From an uncultured Flavobacteriaceae bacterium (GTDB lineage Bacteria; Bacteroidota; Bacteroidia; Flavobacteriales; Flavobacteriaceae): a stretch of 64,000 bases of DNA. Shown here in pieces: positions 37,071-46,575 of the stretch (positions within the stretch are counted from its first letter, which is position 1; each line of letters begins with the position of its first letter). The stretch lies in assembly GCA_947494695.1 (NCBI GenBank), contig CANLWB010000015.1, positions 55,195-119,194 of the forward strand, given 5' to 3'. The translations under genes were made by a program, and so were the position numbers. A model generated the notes under the pieces. The model was not told where the DNA came from. It did no database searches and saw only the letters and a program-made list of their open reading frames with translations.

Positions 37071-38063
37071 GTTGTACAACCACAAGTTAAAGATACAGAA
37101 AATTCGTATCTTGTTATATGCAAGGCAAGAAAGATTATCAAGAAAAATTATTTGCACAATTCCAACTCAGTGGGCGGATTCCCAAGAACAATTTTTATCG
37201 GGGATTAAAAGAAGTTTTAGATCTCAATTTTTTGTATCCTTTGACCAAGTGTTACTATGGAGAAAGCGGACAAAAAAGCATCGATCCTGTAGTTTTCTTT
37301 AAACTGTGTTTGGTAGGCTATCTGGAAAACATCATTAGCGATAGACAATTGATCGAGCATAGTAGTATGCGTTTGGACATTCTCTATTTTTTGGGTTATG
37401 ATATAGATGATGAGCTGCCCTGGCATTCCACGATAAGTCGAACGCGTCAATTGTATCCAGAAACCGTATTTGAAGGGGTTTTTACTAGAGTATTTGTTAT
37501 GTGTGTAGAAAAAGGTATGGTAAGCGGTCACACTCAAGCGATCGATTCCGCACCTATAAAGGCTAATGCCTCTATGGACAGTCTGGAGCTAAAGGTGCCC
37601 AAGGAAGATCTGGAAAGCCATTAAAGAGGTTTTTGGTTACATTTTATAGAGCCGAGTATGAACAAAACAATGCACGAGTTAACAGTCCCCGAGGGCATTA
37701 TAAGAAAGGCAAACGGCAAAGTACAGTAGAACCTGTATTTGGAACACTCACGCAGTTTATGGGGCTTAGGAAAATCAATACCATTGGGATAGAGCAAGCC
37801 AACAAGGTTATGCATCTATCAGCCATGGGCTATAATCTTAAGAAGTACCTGAAATTTATTGTAAAAACGATGAAAAGTGCAGCCAAAGCAAAAGATCATT
37901 TAATGTTATCTTTTGCTTTGGCAGTTAAAAGCCATAATTAGACTTCAAATAAGGCTGTTAGCAGCCTTGAATATTTAATAGAAAATGGATATCTCTAAAA
38001 AACAAAAGCCCTTAAAAAGAAGCTTTTGAGTGATATTTTATGTTATTTGGAGCCTTGTGCAAC
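37071..38063 (+). mobile_element. IS1182-family element, internally deleted copy
   Basis: The element is bounded by GTTGTACAACC and CTTGTGCAAC, which match the ends of the longer copy at 52710-54400. About 0.7 kb of the transposase centre is missing. The hairpin CAAAAGC/GCTTTTG (38003-38028) lies near the right end. It cannot encode an active transposase. Confidence 0.75.
37118..37941 (+). pseudogene. IS1182-family transposase, central deletion
   Basis: The N-terminal 168 residues (IDPVVFFKLCLVGYLENII, the DUF772 region) end in a stop at 37624, and the C-terminal part resumes at about 37650 (YEQNNARVNSPRGHYKKG, STVEPVFGTLTQFMGLRKIN). Compared with the other copy, the catalytic middle with CTDCPLRSSCLKK is lost. 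The two halves are now in different frames. Confidence 0.8.
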
Positions 38064-38074
38064 GATTACCGTTG

Positions 38075-38584
38075 TTACCCACAATTTTCTTTTGTTTTTG
38101 TGTCCATTATTTGTAGTAGTGTGGGTATTCTATAATTCCCATGCATTGATTTTATATGTGTATAGGCCAAGTCTAATTCAATTCCAATTGCCGATATATA
38201 AAGAGGTTTTTTACTTTCTCCTCTTAAAAGAGCTTTTGAATTTAAGGTATTGGAATCATATCCCGATTTTGCAACTCCCACAATTGGAATTTTTTCATTC
38301 AAATATTCGTATAAATGGCCACCTAAACCATATTTCCCATCATTATTTAATATAACATAGCCATCAACAAGAATCAACTCAACTTCATTTATATTGATTT
38401 TTTTTAATAGGCTTATAATGCATGGCATCTCTCTTTTATAGAAGGAACCAGGTTCGTATTCTGCTACGCCTTCAATTATTTCACTATAAATTTCAATAGG
38501 CTGATTATCATCCCATTTATTGAAGCTGACACCAATAGTTTTGGCTTTGTTATCATAGTAGTAAGTATCAAAAGCAATAATCAT
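38075..38584 (-). CDS. Endonuclease V-like protein
   Basis: The protein has 169 residues, shorter than typical Nfi (about 220). The core pattern is present: AFDTYYY (metal Asp), GSFYKREMPCI (the RELP Glu site), VDGYVILNNDGKYGLGGHL (VDGxG Asp) and PIVGVAKS. Endonuclease V nicks next to deoxyinosine. The C-terminal HRIS-type segment is changed to HGNYRIPTLL. Activity is uncertain. It lies in line with two oxygenase-like genes. Confidence 0.72.
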   Translation of the reverse strand: MIIAFDTYYYDNKAKTIGVSFNKWDDNQPIEIYSEIIEGVAEYEPGSFYKREMPCIISLLKKININEVELILVDGYVILNNDGKYGLGGHLYEYLNEKIPIVGVAKSGYDSNTLNSKALLRGESKKPLYISAIGIELDLAYTHIKSMHGNYRIPTLLQIMDTKTKENCG

Positions 38585-38628
38585 AAGTTGTTGTACTATA
38601 TTTTGTGAATCTGATTTATATATTGGTG

Positions 38629-39405
38629 TTATTTTGGAATAATAGTATCTGCTTTACTAAGGGTGTAGTCTATTTTTGGATAGATAAAATCTAGACTTTT
38701 ATTTTCTTCTCCCCTTAACCTATAATACTCTTTTTTTTGGTCGTCATTTGCTAATTCTAATAATTTTCCATTAAGGAAATAGGGCGAATTGTTTTTAAAT
38801 TGAATAAAAGTTTTAGACTCACGGAACGTTATTCCAAGCCATTTGTTTTCAGATTTTAAAGGTTTTTGTTTTGGGACTTGTTCTAAAACAATTTTATGAT
38901 AAAATCTAGAATTAGCAGATAATGAGAATAAAATTAAAGAATTATGAGTTAAATAAAATTCAAATTCTTCATGAGTTATTTTATCTTTAATTTTTAGTTT
39001 TCTAATGCTTTGTTCTGTTAATTCATCTGGTTTTTCATAGCAAGAAAAAAGTCCTATGTAAGAGTTAGAAGCTAAATCCAAACATTGATCTGAATGATAT
39101 TTCATTTTAGTATAGCTTAACTCATAGATTTCTATTAATGCATTATTGAAATTAATGGGAGCTAAATTTTCCAGTTTGTTGTTTATAGTGTTTACAATTC
39201 TATTGTGTATTGAAGAAAAATTATGAGCAGGAATATTATATTGAGTTGTTGTTCTAACAATAGGAATTCCTTTGTCCTGAATTTTGACTAAATGATTTCC
39301 AGATCTTCCTTTTCCAACGTTCTCAAAATTAATTTGATTGGATAGTCCATGGAATAAATTCTGATCAAAGGCCAATGTTGTTTTTATAAAATCATCTTGA
39401 TTCAT
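38629..39405 (-). CDS. 2OG-Fe(II) oxygenase-like protein
   Basis: The protein has 258 residues. KYHSDQ at about 103-108 supplies an HxD pair, FSLSANSRFYHKIVLEQ a distal His, and GITFRESKTF the 2-oxoglutarate Arg, in the order seen in AlkB-like oxygenases. Overall similarity cannot be judged by eye. It is followed by the endonuclease V-like gene and preceded by a second HxD protein. Confidence 0.5.
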   Translation of the reverse strand: MNQDDFIKTTLAFDQNLFHGLSNQINFENVGKGRSGNHLVKIQDKGIPIVRTTTQYNIPAHNFSSIHNRIVNTINNKLENLAPINFNNALIEIYELSYTKMKYHSDQCLDLASNSYIGLFSCYEKPDELTEQSIRKLKIKDKITHEEFEFYLTHNSLILFSLSANSRFYHKIVLEQVPKQKPLKSENKWLGITFRESKTFIQFKNNSPYFLNGKLLELANDDQKKEYYRLRGEENKSLDFIYPKIDYTLSKADTIIPK

Positions 39406-39429
39406 TTGTGAAATATAGCTTTTTAATAC

Positions 39430-40660
39430 TTAGTATATTGGCTTTTCATAATCACCGGAATTCATACTGAAATGGACTTTACCATAATCAACATTTTTTT
39501 CTGATATATTTTCTTTATAGTAGGAATCTCTTAGATCTTCCATATTTTCATCCTTCATCTTTTCTAACTCTATTAAACGTCCATTTTCTTTAATAAAGGT
39601 TTTATTGTCTTGATATACCCCTTCTAAATTTGAACAACGAATTACGTAGCCCATTCTAACAGGTATTTTGTCAATGTTTAATACAGAAGGTCTTATTTCA
39701 TGTGTATACAATCTATTTGTAGAAAGTGGTATTGAAAAAACGGAATTGGGATATAAGGTTACACTAAACTCCTTTACCGAGGAGTCATCATTTACTGTGT
39801 TTTTTAATTTAAAAAGAAGCCTAGTTAAACCACTAGATTTTTTATAAACCCAATCAAAAGGATCTGTTTTTGAAGGAGATAAATGTGCGAAATTTGCTCT
39901 GTCATAAAAAGTGCAAAAAGTAATAAGACCATGAGGAGCCATATCTTTAGTCTTATCTGAGTGAGCACCAATTTTAGCTTTCACTTCTTTTGAAGTTAAT
40001 TCATTTTTTCTATTCAAATAAATTTGAGCTAAAACATGATTTAAGTCTGTTTCTTGTTCAAAATCAAATTTCACAGCTTCATTTATAGAAGTAATAATTT
40101 GAGTATCTGTTTTCCTAAAGTTATCTGTTGGTCCGGTTAAGTTACTTGAACACCTTAATAGATGGAAACTGAGAGATTCCATTGTTCCTTTTTCGTGTTT
40201 AGTAATTTTGCTTAAATAAATTCCTTTTCTTAAAGCAACTGATTGTTTGTTAGATTCTGTTAAGTTTTGAAAATCATGTTCTGATTCTATTTGATCAAAT
40301 AAATTATCATCATCAAACAGTTTTCTATAGAATACATACTCCTACATTATGAAGGTTTATTGGGATTTGTCCGAGTCCAATTTGATGAAAATTATTAGCA
40401 ATTAAATGTTCATAATTAGAAGAAAATTCTCTGACTATAAAAATTTTTCTCGTTTCGTTTATTACATGTTGAATATCTCCAATTGCATAAAGTCTTATTT
40501 CGTTTTGATCGTTTGGAATCTCTGAAATACTACTTACCACAGTACCACAAAAATTAGTTACTAAATAGTGTAAATCTTCAGAACTGTTATTTTCATTTGA
40601 TAAGTTTATTAAAAAGTTCTTATTTTTTGATATACTATTTTCAAAGTCAGATTTGTTCAT
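39430..40660 (-). pseudogene. Frameshifted 2OG oxygenase-like gene
   Basis: The frame from 40660 stops at 40325 after HNVGVCIL, but another frame is open from the same point through 40182 to 39430 without an ATG near its start. A tandem GTAT duplication (40332-40339, read ATACATAC on plus) causes the shift; removing four bases restores NVGVFYRKLFDD and one protein of about 408 residues. The C-terminal part has AHSDKTKDM (HxD) and THEI...RMGYVIRCS (His, Arg). Whether it is dead or phase-variable is open. Confidence 0.65.
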
Positions 40661-40690
40661 TTTTTTCAGAATCTACGTGTTTTTTATTGT

Positions 40691-40721
40691 GCCTAACGGC
40701 TCGTGTATGGTATCGTTGTTA
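40691..40721 (-). repeat. Spacer repeat S4 (short, one arm)
   Basis: On the minus strand AACAACGATACCATACACG ends in CCGTTAGGC. It includes the TAA stop of the gene at 40719-41840. It looks like a spacer that lost its inner arm. Confidence 0.5.
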
Positions 40722-41840
40722 TTTTGAATCAACAATTCCAGGCATAAAATAATTGGCGATTCCCATATTAACATCATCTGGTGAATTTACCCAATTCCTC
40801 GCTCCATTTGTTAATAAAATAATTGTAACAGTTTCTTGAGACTTTTCTTTCCAATAATGTCTTATAGCAGATATACCAGCTCCACCATGACCAGTCATCC
40901 AAATTCCATTTTCCAATTCGTAGGTTTCCCAACCCAAACCAAAAAAACCAGGTTTGCCATTGTTGAGAATTACGGGGTTCCAAATATTTGATAATGATTC
41001 TTTGCTAACAATTTTTCCGTCCAATACAGCTTGTGTCCATACTATTAACTCATCCATATTGATATTCAATCCAGCAGCTGCATACATTGGTGGAGTATAA
41101 TTTAGAGGAAACATTTCCAGGTCCTCACCGACCATTCTGTAGCTTTTAACTCTATCAGGTACATTTTTTTTAAATCCACCGTAGTTGGCTTTAGCTAAAT
41201 CAAATTGCTCAAAATATTCTTTTTGCATATATGTTTCAAAGTCCTGTCTAGCCAACTCCTCAATAATCATACGAACAAGCATAAAACCCGTAGCGTTGTA
41301 TTTGGTTGATTCTCCAGGTGCCGAAGTAAAAGGTTTATCTTTTAATGCCTCAATAACTACTTTTTCACTTTCTGGGGCTAGATATATCTCGTAATCTATT
41401 TGATCTGGTATTCCTGAATTATGGCTTAATAAATTTTCTAAGGTCAATATTCTCCATGTTTCAGGTAAGTCTTTTCTAATAGGAAGAAATTCACCAACAG
41501 TTTCATTAACACTTCGATTATTATCTTTTAATAATCTATGTAAAGCGGTTGAACTGAACAATTTTGATATGGATGCTACTGCAAACAATTTGTCCTGTGT
41601 CATTGAAACTTTGTGTTCTAGATTTGCAAAGCCCATTGCCTTTTTGTGCATCACTTTACCATCTAAAAGCACACAGTAGTTAAGCCCAATAATATCGAGG
41701 CTGTCCATCATTGTTTTTACATAATCATCTGTTTTTTCATAAATGGTTCCCTCTTTATTGGTCTTTGATTGCTGCTCACAACTTGAAATAAAGCAGCATA
41801 AGATTATTAGTATAATTAATTGAGTAATGTATTTATTCAT
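40719..41840 (-). CDS. Serine hydrolase lipoprotein (beta-lactamase/PBP-like)
   Basis: The protein has 373 residues. The lipoprotein signal ISSC gives Cys21. The motifs are SISK (Ser90-Lys93), the YNA tyrosine in STKYNATGF and a late HGGAG. It is the second such hydrolase in the region but not close in sequence to that at 33106. It is extracytoplasmic; substrate unknown. Its stop codon lies inside spacer S4. Confidence 0.87.
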   Translation of the reverse strand: MNKYITQLIILIILCCFISSCEQQSKTNKEGTIYEKTDDYVKTMMDSLDIIGLNYCVLLDGKVMHKKAMGFANLEHKVSMTQDKLFAVASISKLFSSTALHRLLKDNNRSVNETVGEFLPIRKDLPETWRILTLENLLSHNSGIPDQIDYEIYLAPESEKVVIEALKDKPFTSAPGESTKYNATGFMLVRMIIEELARQDFETYMQKEYFEQFDLAKANYGGFKKNVPDRVKSYRMVGEDLEMFPLNYTPPMYAAAGLNINMDELIVWTQAVLDGKIVSKESLSNIWNPVILNNGKPGFFGLGWETYELENGIWMTGHGGAGISAIRHYWKEKSQETVTIILLTNGARNWVNSPDDVNMGIANYFMPGIVDSK

Positions 41841-41868
41841 TTCTTATTTTGCGTTTATTTTGTATGTT

Positions 41869-41917
41869 GCCTAACGGCTCGTATAAATGGTCGTTTTAAT
41901 GCCGTTTATACATTGTT
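41869..41917 (-). repeat. Spacer repeat S5 (short, intact)
   Basis: On the minus strand ACAATGTATAAACGG pairs with CCATTTATACGAG across an 11-base loop and ends in CCGTTAGGC. The 39 bp 41878-41916 are identical to 45744-45782 (S8). Confidence 0.75.
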
Positions 41918-42043
41918 TTAAAACGTTTTTATTTAATAGTTTCGTGTACTTTTTAAATAATAAATGTATTTTCCCTCTTTTTGCTCCTGTTATTTCATTT
42001 AATATATCAAGCTTTTCTAATTCATCAATTAATTTATATACAG

Positions 42044-42168
42044 ATGGATATAATTTGTTGCGTGAAAATTTGCAGGGATTTTGAGGTTAAGAAACGAAGA
42101 TAGCGAAAGTGCGAGGATTTTCAGAGAGGAAAATCAGAAGCAATGAATTATAGTATCCATTGTTGGTA
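42044..42168 (-). repeat. Spacer repeat S6 (long form)
   Basis: ATGGATATAATTTGTTGCG at the left pairs with AGCAATGAATTATAGTATCCAT at the right (AG bulge), ending ATTGTTGG. The inside has AGGATTTTC/GAAAATC arms. With S5 it fills the 354-bp gap between two genes. Confidence 0.6.
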
Positions 42169-42194
42169 GCAGTTATATTTTATTATTTTGTAGA

Positions 42195-43100
42195 CTATTC
42201 CGTCGGTTTTAAATTTTGAATAATCTTGGCATCCACCCAAAACATATTCACATCATCATATTTGTCCGTAGGCTTTACTTTTCCAACATTTCTGTTAAAA
42301 AAAAGATATTTGCCGTCTGGAGTGACACGAGCACCATTTTCAGATACAGCCGTATTTATCTTATCACCTAAATTTATCGCGTTTCCCCAAGAACCATCTT
42401 TCTGTCGAAAGCTCACATAGATATCTGCATTTCCATATCCTCCTTCTTTCCTGCCATCCCAAAGAATATAAGATTCATCGGGAGCTATAAAGGGATGAGC
42501 GTTGGCAGTACCAGAATTGATTTGTTCTTCAAATAGAACAGGTTCTTCTCTAATTCCATTAATTATTCGAGAATACCGGAGTACACCTTCACCCATTGCA
42601 TCAAATACATATGTACCATTTGTTGAAGAAGAAAGTTGCATTATATGTATACTATCTAAAAGAGGATTGAGGTTTTTTAAATCTGACCAATCTCCATTTT
42701 CCATCCGCTCTTTAAACTTTTTGCCTAAGTACATTATTTTTCCATCAGGGGAAATAGTTGGTTGTCCTAATCTAGCAGATATTATAGAGTCTCGCCATTT
42801 ATTGTCCTTATATTGGTAAACCATAAATTTCATAGCTTTTTCTTCTTCTTTCTCGCCAACTTCTCTAATAAAATAAAACTCTTTAAAGTCAGGTGTGAAT
42901 ACACCGTCAATTTCCCAATTGTCGGTTGATATTATTCCCGGTGCAAAAAGTTCAGGTGTTAAACCAGGAGTTTTTTGACCTAAATATCGAGGTGCAAGAG
43001 TAATTGAATCATTGTCTTTTGAGTCTGAATTTTTAGAATTACAAGAATTTAAAAATATTGTCAATACTATTAGACTAAATATATTAACATGATTTTTCAT
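42195..43100 (-). CDS. PD40 beta-propeller lipoprotein
   Basis: The protein has 301 residues from the ATG at 43100. The lipoprotein signal IFLNSC gives Cys20. Repeats of the PD40/TolB type are visible, such as SPDGKIMYLGKK, APDESYILWDGRKEGGYG, SFRQKDGSWGNAINLG and TPDGKYLFFNRN. These proteins bind peptides or glycans at the cell surface; the exact role is unknown. Confidence 0.85.
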   Translation of the reverse strand: MKNHVNIFSLIVLTIFLNSCNSKNSDSKDNDSITLAPRYLGQKTPGLTPELFAPGIISTDNWEIDGVFTPDFKEFYFIREVGEKEEEKAMKFMVYQYKDNKWRDSIISARLGQPTISPDGKIMYLGKKFKERMENGDWSDLKNLNPLLDSIHIMQLSSSTNGTYVFDAMGEGVLRYSRIINGIREEPVLFEEQINSGTANAHPFIAPDESYILWDGRKEGGYGNADIYVSFRQKDGSWGNAINLGDKINTAVSENGARVTPDGKYLFFNRNVGKVKPTDKYDDVNMFWVDAKIIQNLKPTE

Positions 43101-43120
43101 AATGTTTCGTTTAATTACCG

Positions 43121-43246
43121 ACAACGTTTAGTATAAGAGCAGTAGCGGATTAAAGCACATGTGCTTTTCAATAAGCAAGATACTTATTTAAACACAAAAA
43201 CGGATCGAATTGTTACTCAAACCGCTATTGCTTTTAGCATTGTTGT
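43121..43246 (-). repeat. Spacer repeat S7 (hairpin-rich)
   Basis: The ends are ACAACG and ATTGTTGT. AGCAGTAGCGG pairs with CCGCTATTGCT, and the inside holds the perfect 16-bp palindrome AAAGCACATGTGCTTT (43152-43167). Confidence 0.6.
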
Positions 43247-43302
43247 ACTTTCGTTATCTATACAAACGCTAATTATTTAGAGACATTGTTAAGCCCCATA
43301 AC

Positions 43303-43962
43303 TCACAAGTCCTTCTTCTTTTTGGCTACCACATAGTAGCTTGAAGCTCCTTTATAGATCTTTTCGGTGTTAACGGTCTGAAAATTTCCATTTGCTATTA
43401 AAACATCTAGTTCTGTGCTTTTTAGTCTTCTGATTGGTATGGGGATGACTCCTATTTTACACAAAAAACGAACGAATTGAATTTGAATGTTAACTAATAA
43501 TGACATTTTATCTCGTAAACAAGGGGTTATAGAAATAAATATCCCATCAGCTTTCAATAGTTCATCTATTCTTTTTACAACTACTTGAGGTTCAGGTACG
43601 GTGTGCAGTACATTGAAAGCTAGTATCGTATCAAATGAATCTTTTTTAAGTCTAGCATCAAAAATATCCGTCGCTTGGAAATTTACGTTGTCAATTTGAC
43701 GAGCATTGGCTTTCTCCTTCGCAATTTCAATCATTTTTGGTGAGATGTCAATAGCATGAATCTCTTTCACCAGATTGGCAAATTCACATGTTGTTGTGCC
43801 TGTTCCGCATCCATAATCCAAAACAATATTGCTGGAATGAAGATATTTTTTGGTGTTCTCTCTTGATTTGTTGTGAATATATTTAAAACGTTCTTCTGTT
43901 TTATCATAATTTTTTGAAGCACTATCCCAAAAAATTCTTGATTTATTATCTTTTTGTATCAT
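43303..43962 (-). CDS. Class I SAM-dependent methyltransferase
   Basis: The protein has 219 residues. VLDYGCGTGTTT is the SAM-binding glycine loop, AIDISPKMIEIAK the acidic loop and DTILAFNVLHTVPEP motif III. The type is the broad small-molecule methyltransferase group. The substrate cannot be assigned. It is one of three methyltransferases in the region, all different in sequence. Confidence 0.88.
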   Translation of the reverse strand: MIQKDNKSRIFWDSASKNYDKTEERFKYIHNKSRENTKKYLHSSNIVLDYGCGTGTTTCEFANLVKEIHAIDISPKMIEIAKEKANARQIDNVNFQATDIFDARLKKDSFDTILAFNVLHTVPEPQVVVKRIDELLKADGIFISITPCLRDKMSLLVNIQIQFVRFLCKIGVIPIPIRRLKSTELDVLIANGNFQTVNTEKIYKGASSYYVVAKKKKDL

Positions 43963-44032
43963 TTTAATTTTACTAAAATTTAGTGTTGTAGGATGAGGGT
44001 GATCTGGTTTTAGTTAGAAAATAGAACCTGCG

Positions 44033-45031
44033 CTATGGGTTATCAAGAATTAACGATATTATTTGTTTTCTAGCGTCCTTTGCTTCCTTTAGCTTATTAA
44101 CCAATATCCAAACGTGAAACATTTTAGGGTATTCATAATATTTCATTGTAACACCTATAGAATGAGCATTATCTCTTAATTTTCTTGAGTCGGCTACAAA
44201 CAGATCATGGGTTCCAACAAAAAGAGATATTTCGGTTAGATTCGTTAGGTCTCCATTGATGGGGCTTACCTTATAATTTGACATTTCATTTTCGCCAGCA
44301 TAACCTTTACCTGCAAGTTGAAGTCCTTTAATTCCAAGGATTTTATCTTTTTTATCAACTTTTAAAATCTCCGGATTACTCATCGTTACGTCCAACCATG
44401 GAGCCATTAAGATAAGCTGGTTTGGCTGTGATCGGTTTTCATTTCGTAGGAACATCGTAAAACCTAAAGCCAAACCTCCACCGGCAGACTCTCCCATAAT
44501 GGTAATGTTTTCTGGACTATGTTGAGATATTAATTCTTCGTACAATTCATCGAGGTATTCGTAAGCCTGTTCAAACGTTGAATGGGGAGCTAATGGATAG
44601 TCAGGAATGACAAAAGTTGCATTCGTTTTCTCTAACAATCCTTCGGCAAATGCCCAATTATGTTTTGAAATGTTCCAATAGTATGCTCCACCATGTAGAT
44701 AAAGGATGACTTTTTCTGAACCGTTTTGTTTGGGTTTCAATATCCAAAATTTCCTTCCTTTTATGGTATTTACGGTTGTTTTAAAATTACTCCGAAGAGA
44801 CTTTGGCATTGGTGCAACGTTTTGACTGTATTTTTTCCTAACTATTTTTTTTTCTATGAGATTTTTGACGTTGAATATGGCAGCGGCCTTTTGAAAAAAT
44901 TTAGACTTGAAACTAGCCTTTTCTGAGTGGATGTAATTCGTAGATGAATTTAATTTTTGTTGAGCGTTCACCGAGAGTGGTATGGTACCCACTATTATTA
45001 AGGGAAGCAATGCAATCAATTCTCTTGTCAT
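44033..45031 (-). CDS. Alpha/beta hydrolase, HSL-type esterase
   Basis: The protein has 332 residues. A signal peptide ends near SVNAQQ. The oxyanion motif YLHGGAYYW at 111-119 and the nucleophile GESAGGG (Ser182) define the hormone-sensitive-lipase family; THDLFVAD and MFHVW hold the acid and His. It probably hydrolyses short acyl esters outside the cytoplasm. It is single, with the Crp-type gene upstream in the same direction. Confidence 0.88.
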   Translation of the reverse strand: MTRELIALLPLIIVGTIPLSVNAQQKLNSSTNYIHSEKASFKSKFFQKAAAIFNVKNLIEKKIVRKKYSQNVAPMPKSLRSNFKTTVNTIKGRKFWILKPKQNGSEKVILYLHGGAYYWNISKHNWAFAEGLLEKTNATFVIPDYPLAPHSTFEQAYEYLDELYEELISQHSPENITIMGESAGGGLALGFTMFLRNENRSQPNQLILMAPWLDVTMSNPEILKVDKKDKILGIKGLQLAGKGYAGENEMSNYKVSPINGDLTNLTEISLFVGTHDLFVADSRKLRDNAHSIGVTMKYYEYPKMFHVWILVNKLKEAKDARKQIISLILDNP

Positions 45032-45129
45032 CTGTCAAGTATTCTGATTTATACTTGCAAATTTATGCGTTAGAATGGCCTTGCGCATTCACTAAAGTTA
45101 ATGTTTAGTATGGCAAGACGATAACGTTG

Positions 45130-45714
45130 CTAAGAGTTCTTGGTATCGGAGATCCTCTTTCTAATCCTGCTAAGTGATTGAGGTTTCATACCAAGGTAGC
45201 TGGCTATTTGATGATGGGGAACCCGATCAAAAAGATATGGTTTTGTTTTTTGTAAATTTAGATACCTTTCTTCTGGAGAAGACGATATAAATTCACTCCA
45301 TTCGGCTTTCGCTAAATTTATTTTATCAATAGCTATTTGACGAAATACTAACTCTAATCGCGGAAGTATATCTAGTAATTCTTCTTCGTAACTTTTGGTG
45401 CTTACTGTTAAAACACAATCTTCTATACATTCCCAATAATGTTTTGAAGGTTTACTTTGCTGTGATTGAGGTGTAAATGTTTCACTTTCGGTATAGAATG
45501 CAGTAGATTTTTCTTCTCCGTCTTTTATTAAATACTCTCTTACACAGCCCTCTACCACCATGTAACATTTGGTAGGGATTTGACCTTCGCGCAATAAAAT
45601 TTCTCCTTTCTTAAAATTTTTAACTACTGTTTTTTCTACAATCAATTCAACCTCTTCAGGGTTGAGAGGACGAAAATTGCTAACTAAAGCTCTTATTTTT
45701 TCTTTTGGGTTCAA
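45130..45714 (-). CDS. Crp/Fnr-family regulator
   Basis: The protein has 194 residues. The N-terminal cyclic-nucleotide-binding-like domain has FKKGEILLREGQIPTKCYMVVEGCVREYL; the C-terminal HTH is short (FDRVPHHQIASYLGMKPQSLSRIRKRI). There is no ATG; the start is taken as TTG at 45714. The upstream gap is occupied by spacer S8. Such Bacteroidota proteins seldom bind cAMP; the ligand is unknown. Confidence 0.82.
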   Translation of the reverse strand: MNPKEKIRALVSNFRPLNPEEVELIVEKTVVKNFKKGEILLREGQIPTKCYMVVEGCVREYLIKDGEEKSTAFYTESETFTPQSQQSKPSKHYWECIEDCVLTVSTKSYEEELLDILPRLELVFRQIAIDKINLAKAEWSEFISSSPEERYLNLQKTKPYLFDRVPHHQIASYLGMKPQSLSRIRKRISDTKNS

Positions 45715-45737
45715 ACTGTTATCTATTTTATGAAGTA

Positions 45738-45782
45738 CAACGTCTCGTATAAATGGTCGTTTTAATGCCGTTTATACATTGT
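45738..45782 (-). repeat. Spacer repeat S8 (short, interrupted by group II intron)
   Basis: This is identical to S5 over 39 bp (45744-45782). Where S5 continues with TTTTAAAAC, S8 runs directly into GTGTGCCC, the start of a group II intron. Confidence 0.75.
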
Positions 45783-46205
45783 GTGTGCCCAGCATGGGCA
45801 TCTTTTAATTACCGAAAGGTAAATAATTAATCTAGAGGGTGCAAGTCCCTTATGAGGATGGGTAACGCCTTGAATCATTAGTAAGTCGTAAGGGTGAAAA
45901 CTGTGAGGTTTTATCTGAAGGAAGTGAGACTACAAAGCTCGGTACTGACGAACAGAAACCGTATACAGAGGCATAATTACTTGGGTAATCAAGCAGATCA
46001 TTGTAACGCCCAAAATAATAAGAAAAGGGTATTTATGTAAATACGGCAGTGATTGAGTGAAAGAAGATGCCATTACCTGGGGAGATCTCTACAACTAGGA
46101 GTTGGTTAAGTAGAGAAGTTAGCAGACGTCACAGTACTTACAGGAAACGAGTTGTGTAGCAGTAACACATAGGTCTCACGAGTGAGGAAGGACAGAACGT
46201 ATTCC
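45783..46205 (+). mobile_element. Group II intron, 5' fragment without reverse transcriptase
   Basis: The sequence begins GTGTGCCCAGCATGGGC and continues with GAGGGTGCAAGTCCC, CTGAAGGAAGTGAGAC, CCTGGGGAGATCT and GAAGTTAGCAGACGTC, the typical domain I-III series of bacterial group II introns, ending with GGAAGGACAGAAC. No intron-encoded protein or domain V follows, so it is a 3'-truncated, non-mobile relic. The 5' boundary coincides with the end of spacer S8. Confidence 0.85.
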
Positions 46206-46400
46206 TTTTGGAAATTCGTATAGGAGCTTTAAAAAAAAGAAGCCTATGCTTAAATTACAGAATAGTTGTAAACGGTATTATCCTGATCAACCATATCATC
46301 CAGACATGTAGTATATAATGTAAGTTGTTCTCGTGAAGCACCTTGTATATAATTCATTATTAATGTTTCTCTCTAATTCTTAATACTTTTGAGACAGTCT

Positions 46401-46523
46401 GACGGTCTAGTGTATGATTTCGTTGCGTGTTTAAGCATTAAAGTTAGCAAATAAATCACAGATAGAAAATGCGCAAGGACTTTCGTAAGTAGGCTTTAAT
46501 TAGCAATAAATTATACACATTGG
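46401..46523 (-). repeat. Spacer repeat S9 (long form)
   Basis: GACGGTCTAGTGTATG at the left, TTCGTTGCGTG, GATAGAAAATGCGC, TTTCGTAAGTAGGCT, and AGCAATAAATTATACACATTGG at the right match the 125-bp family. A GAGACAGTCTG end of the MITE-like element adjoins its left side. 46206-46400 holds nothing I can identify. Confidence 0.65.
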
Positions 46524-46575
46524 CAAATCGTTAGTTCTAAATCAGCTTAATTTTTTTATAATGTATTCCAACACT

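Noticed and set aside
36875..37141. 88-residue minus-strand frame upstream of the GNAT gene
   Set aside because: It lies across spacer S3 and the IS1182 left end and has no protein-family features.
41887..42084. Plus-strand frame in the gap between serine hydrolase and PD40 genes
   Set aside because: It is made of spacer palindromes S5 and S6, and the hydrophobic translation comes from T-rich spacer DNA.
46206..46400. Intron-encoded reverse transcriptase start after the group II fragment
   Set aside because: The only frame (MLKLQNSCKRYYPDQPY) ends after 21 codons and does not resemble the usual start of such proteins.
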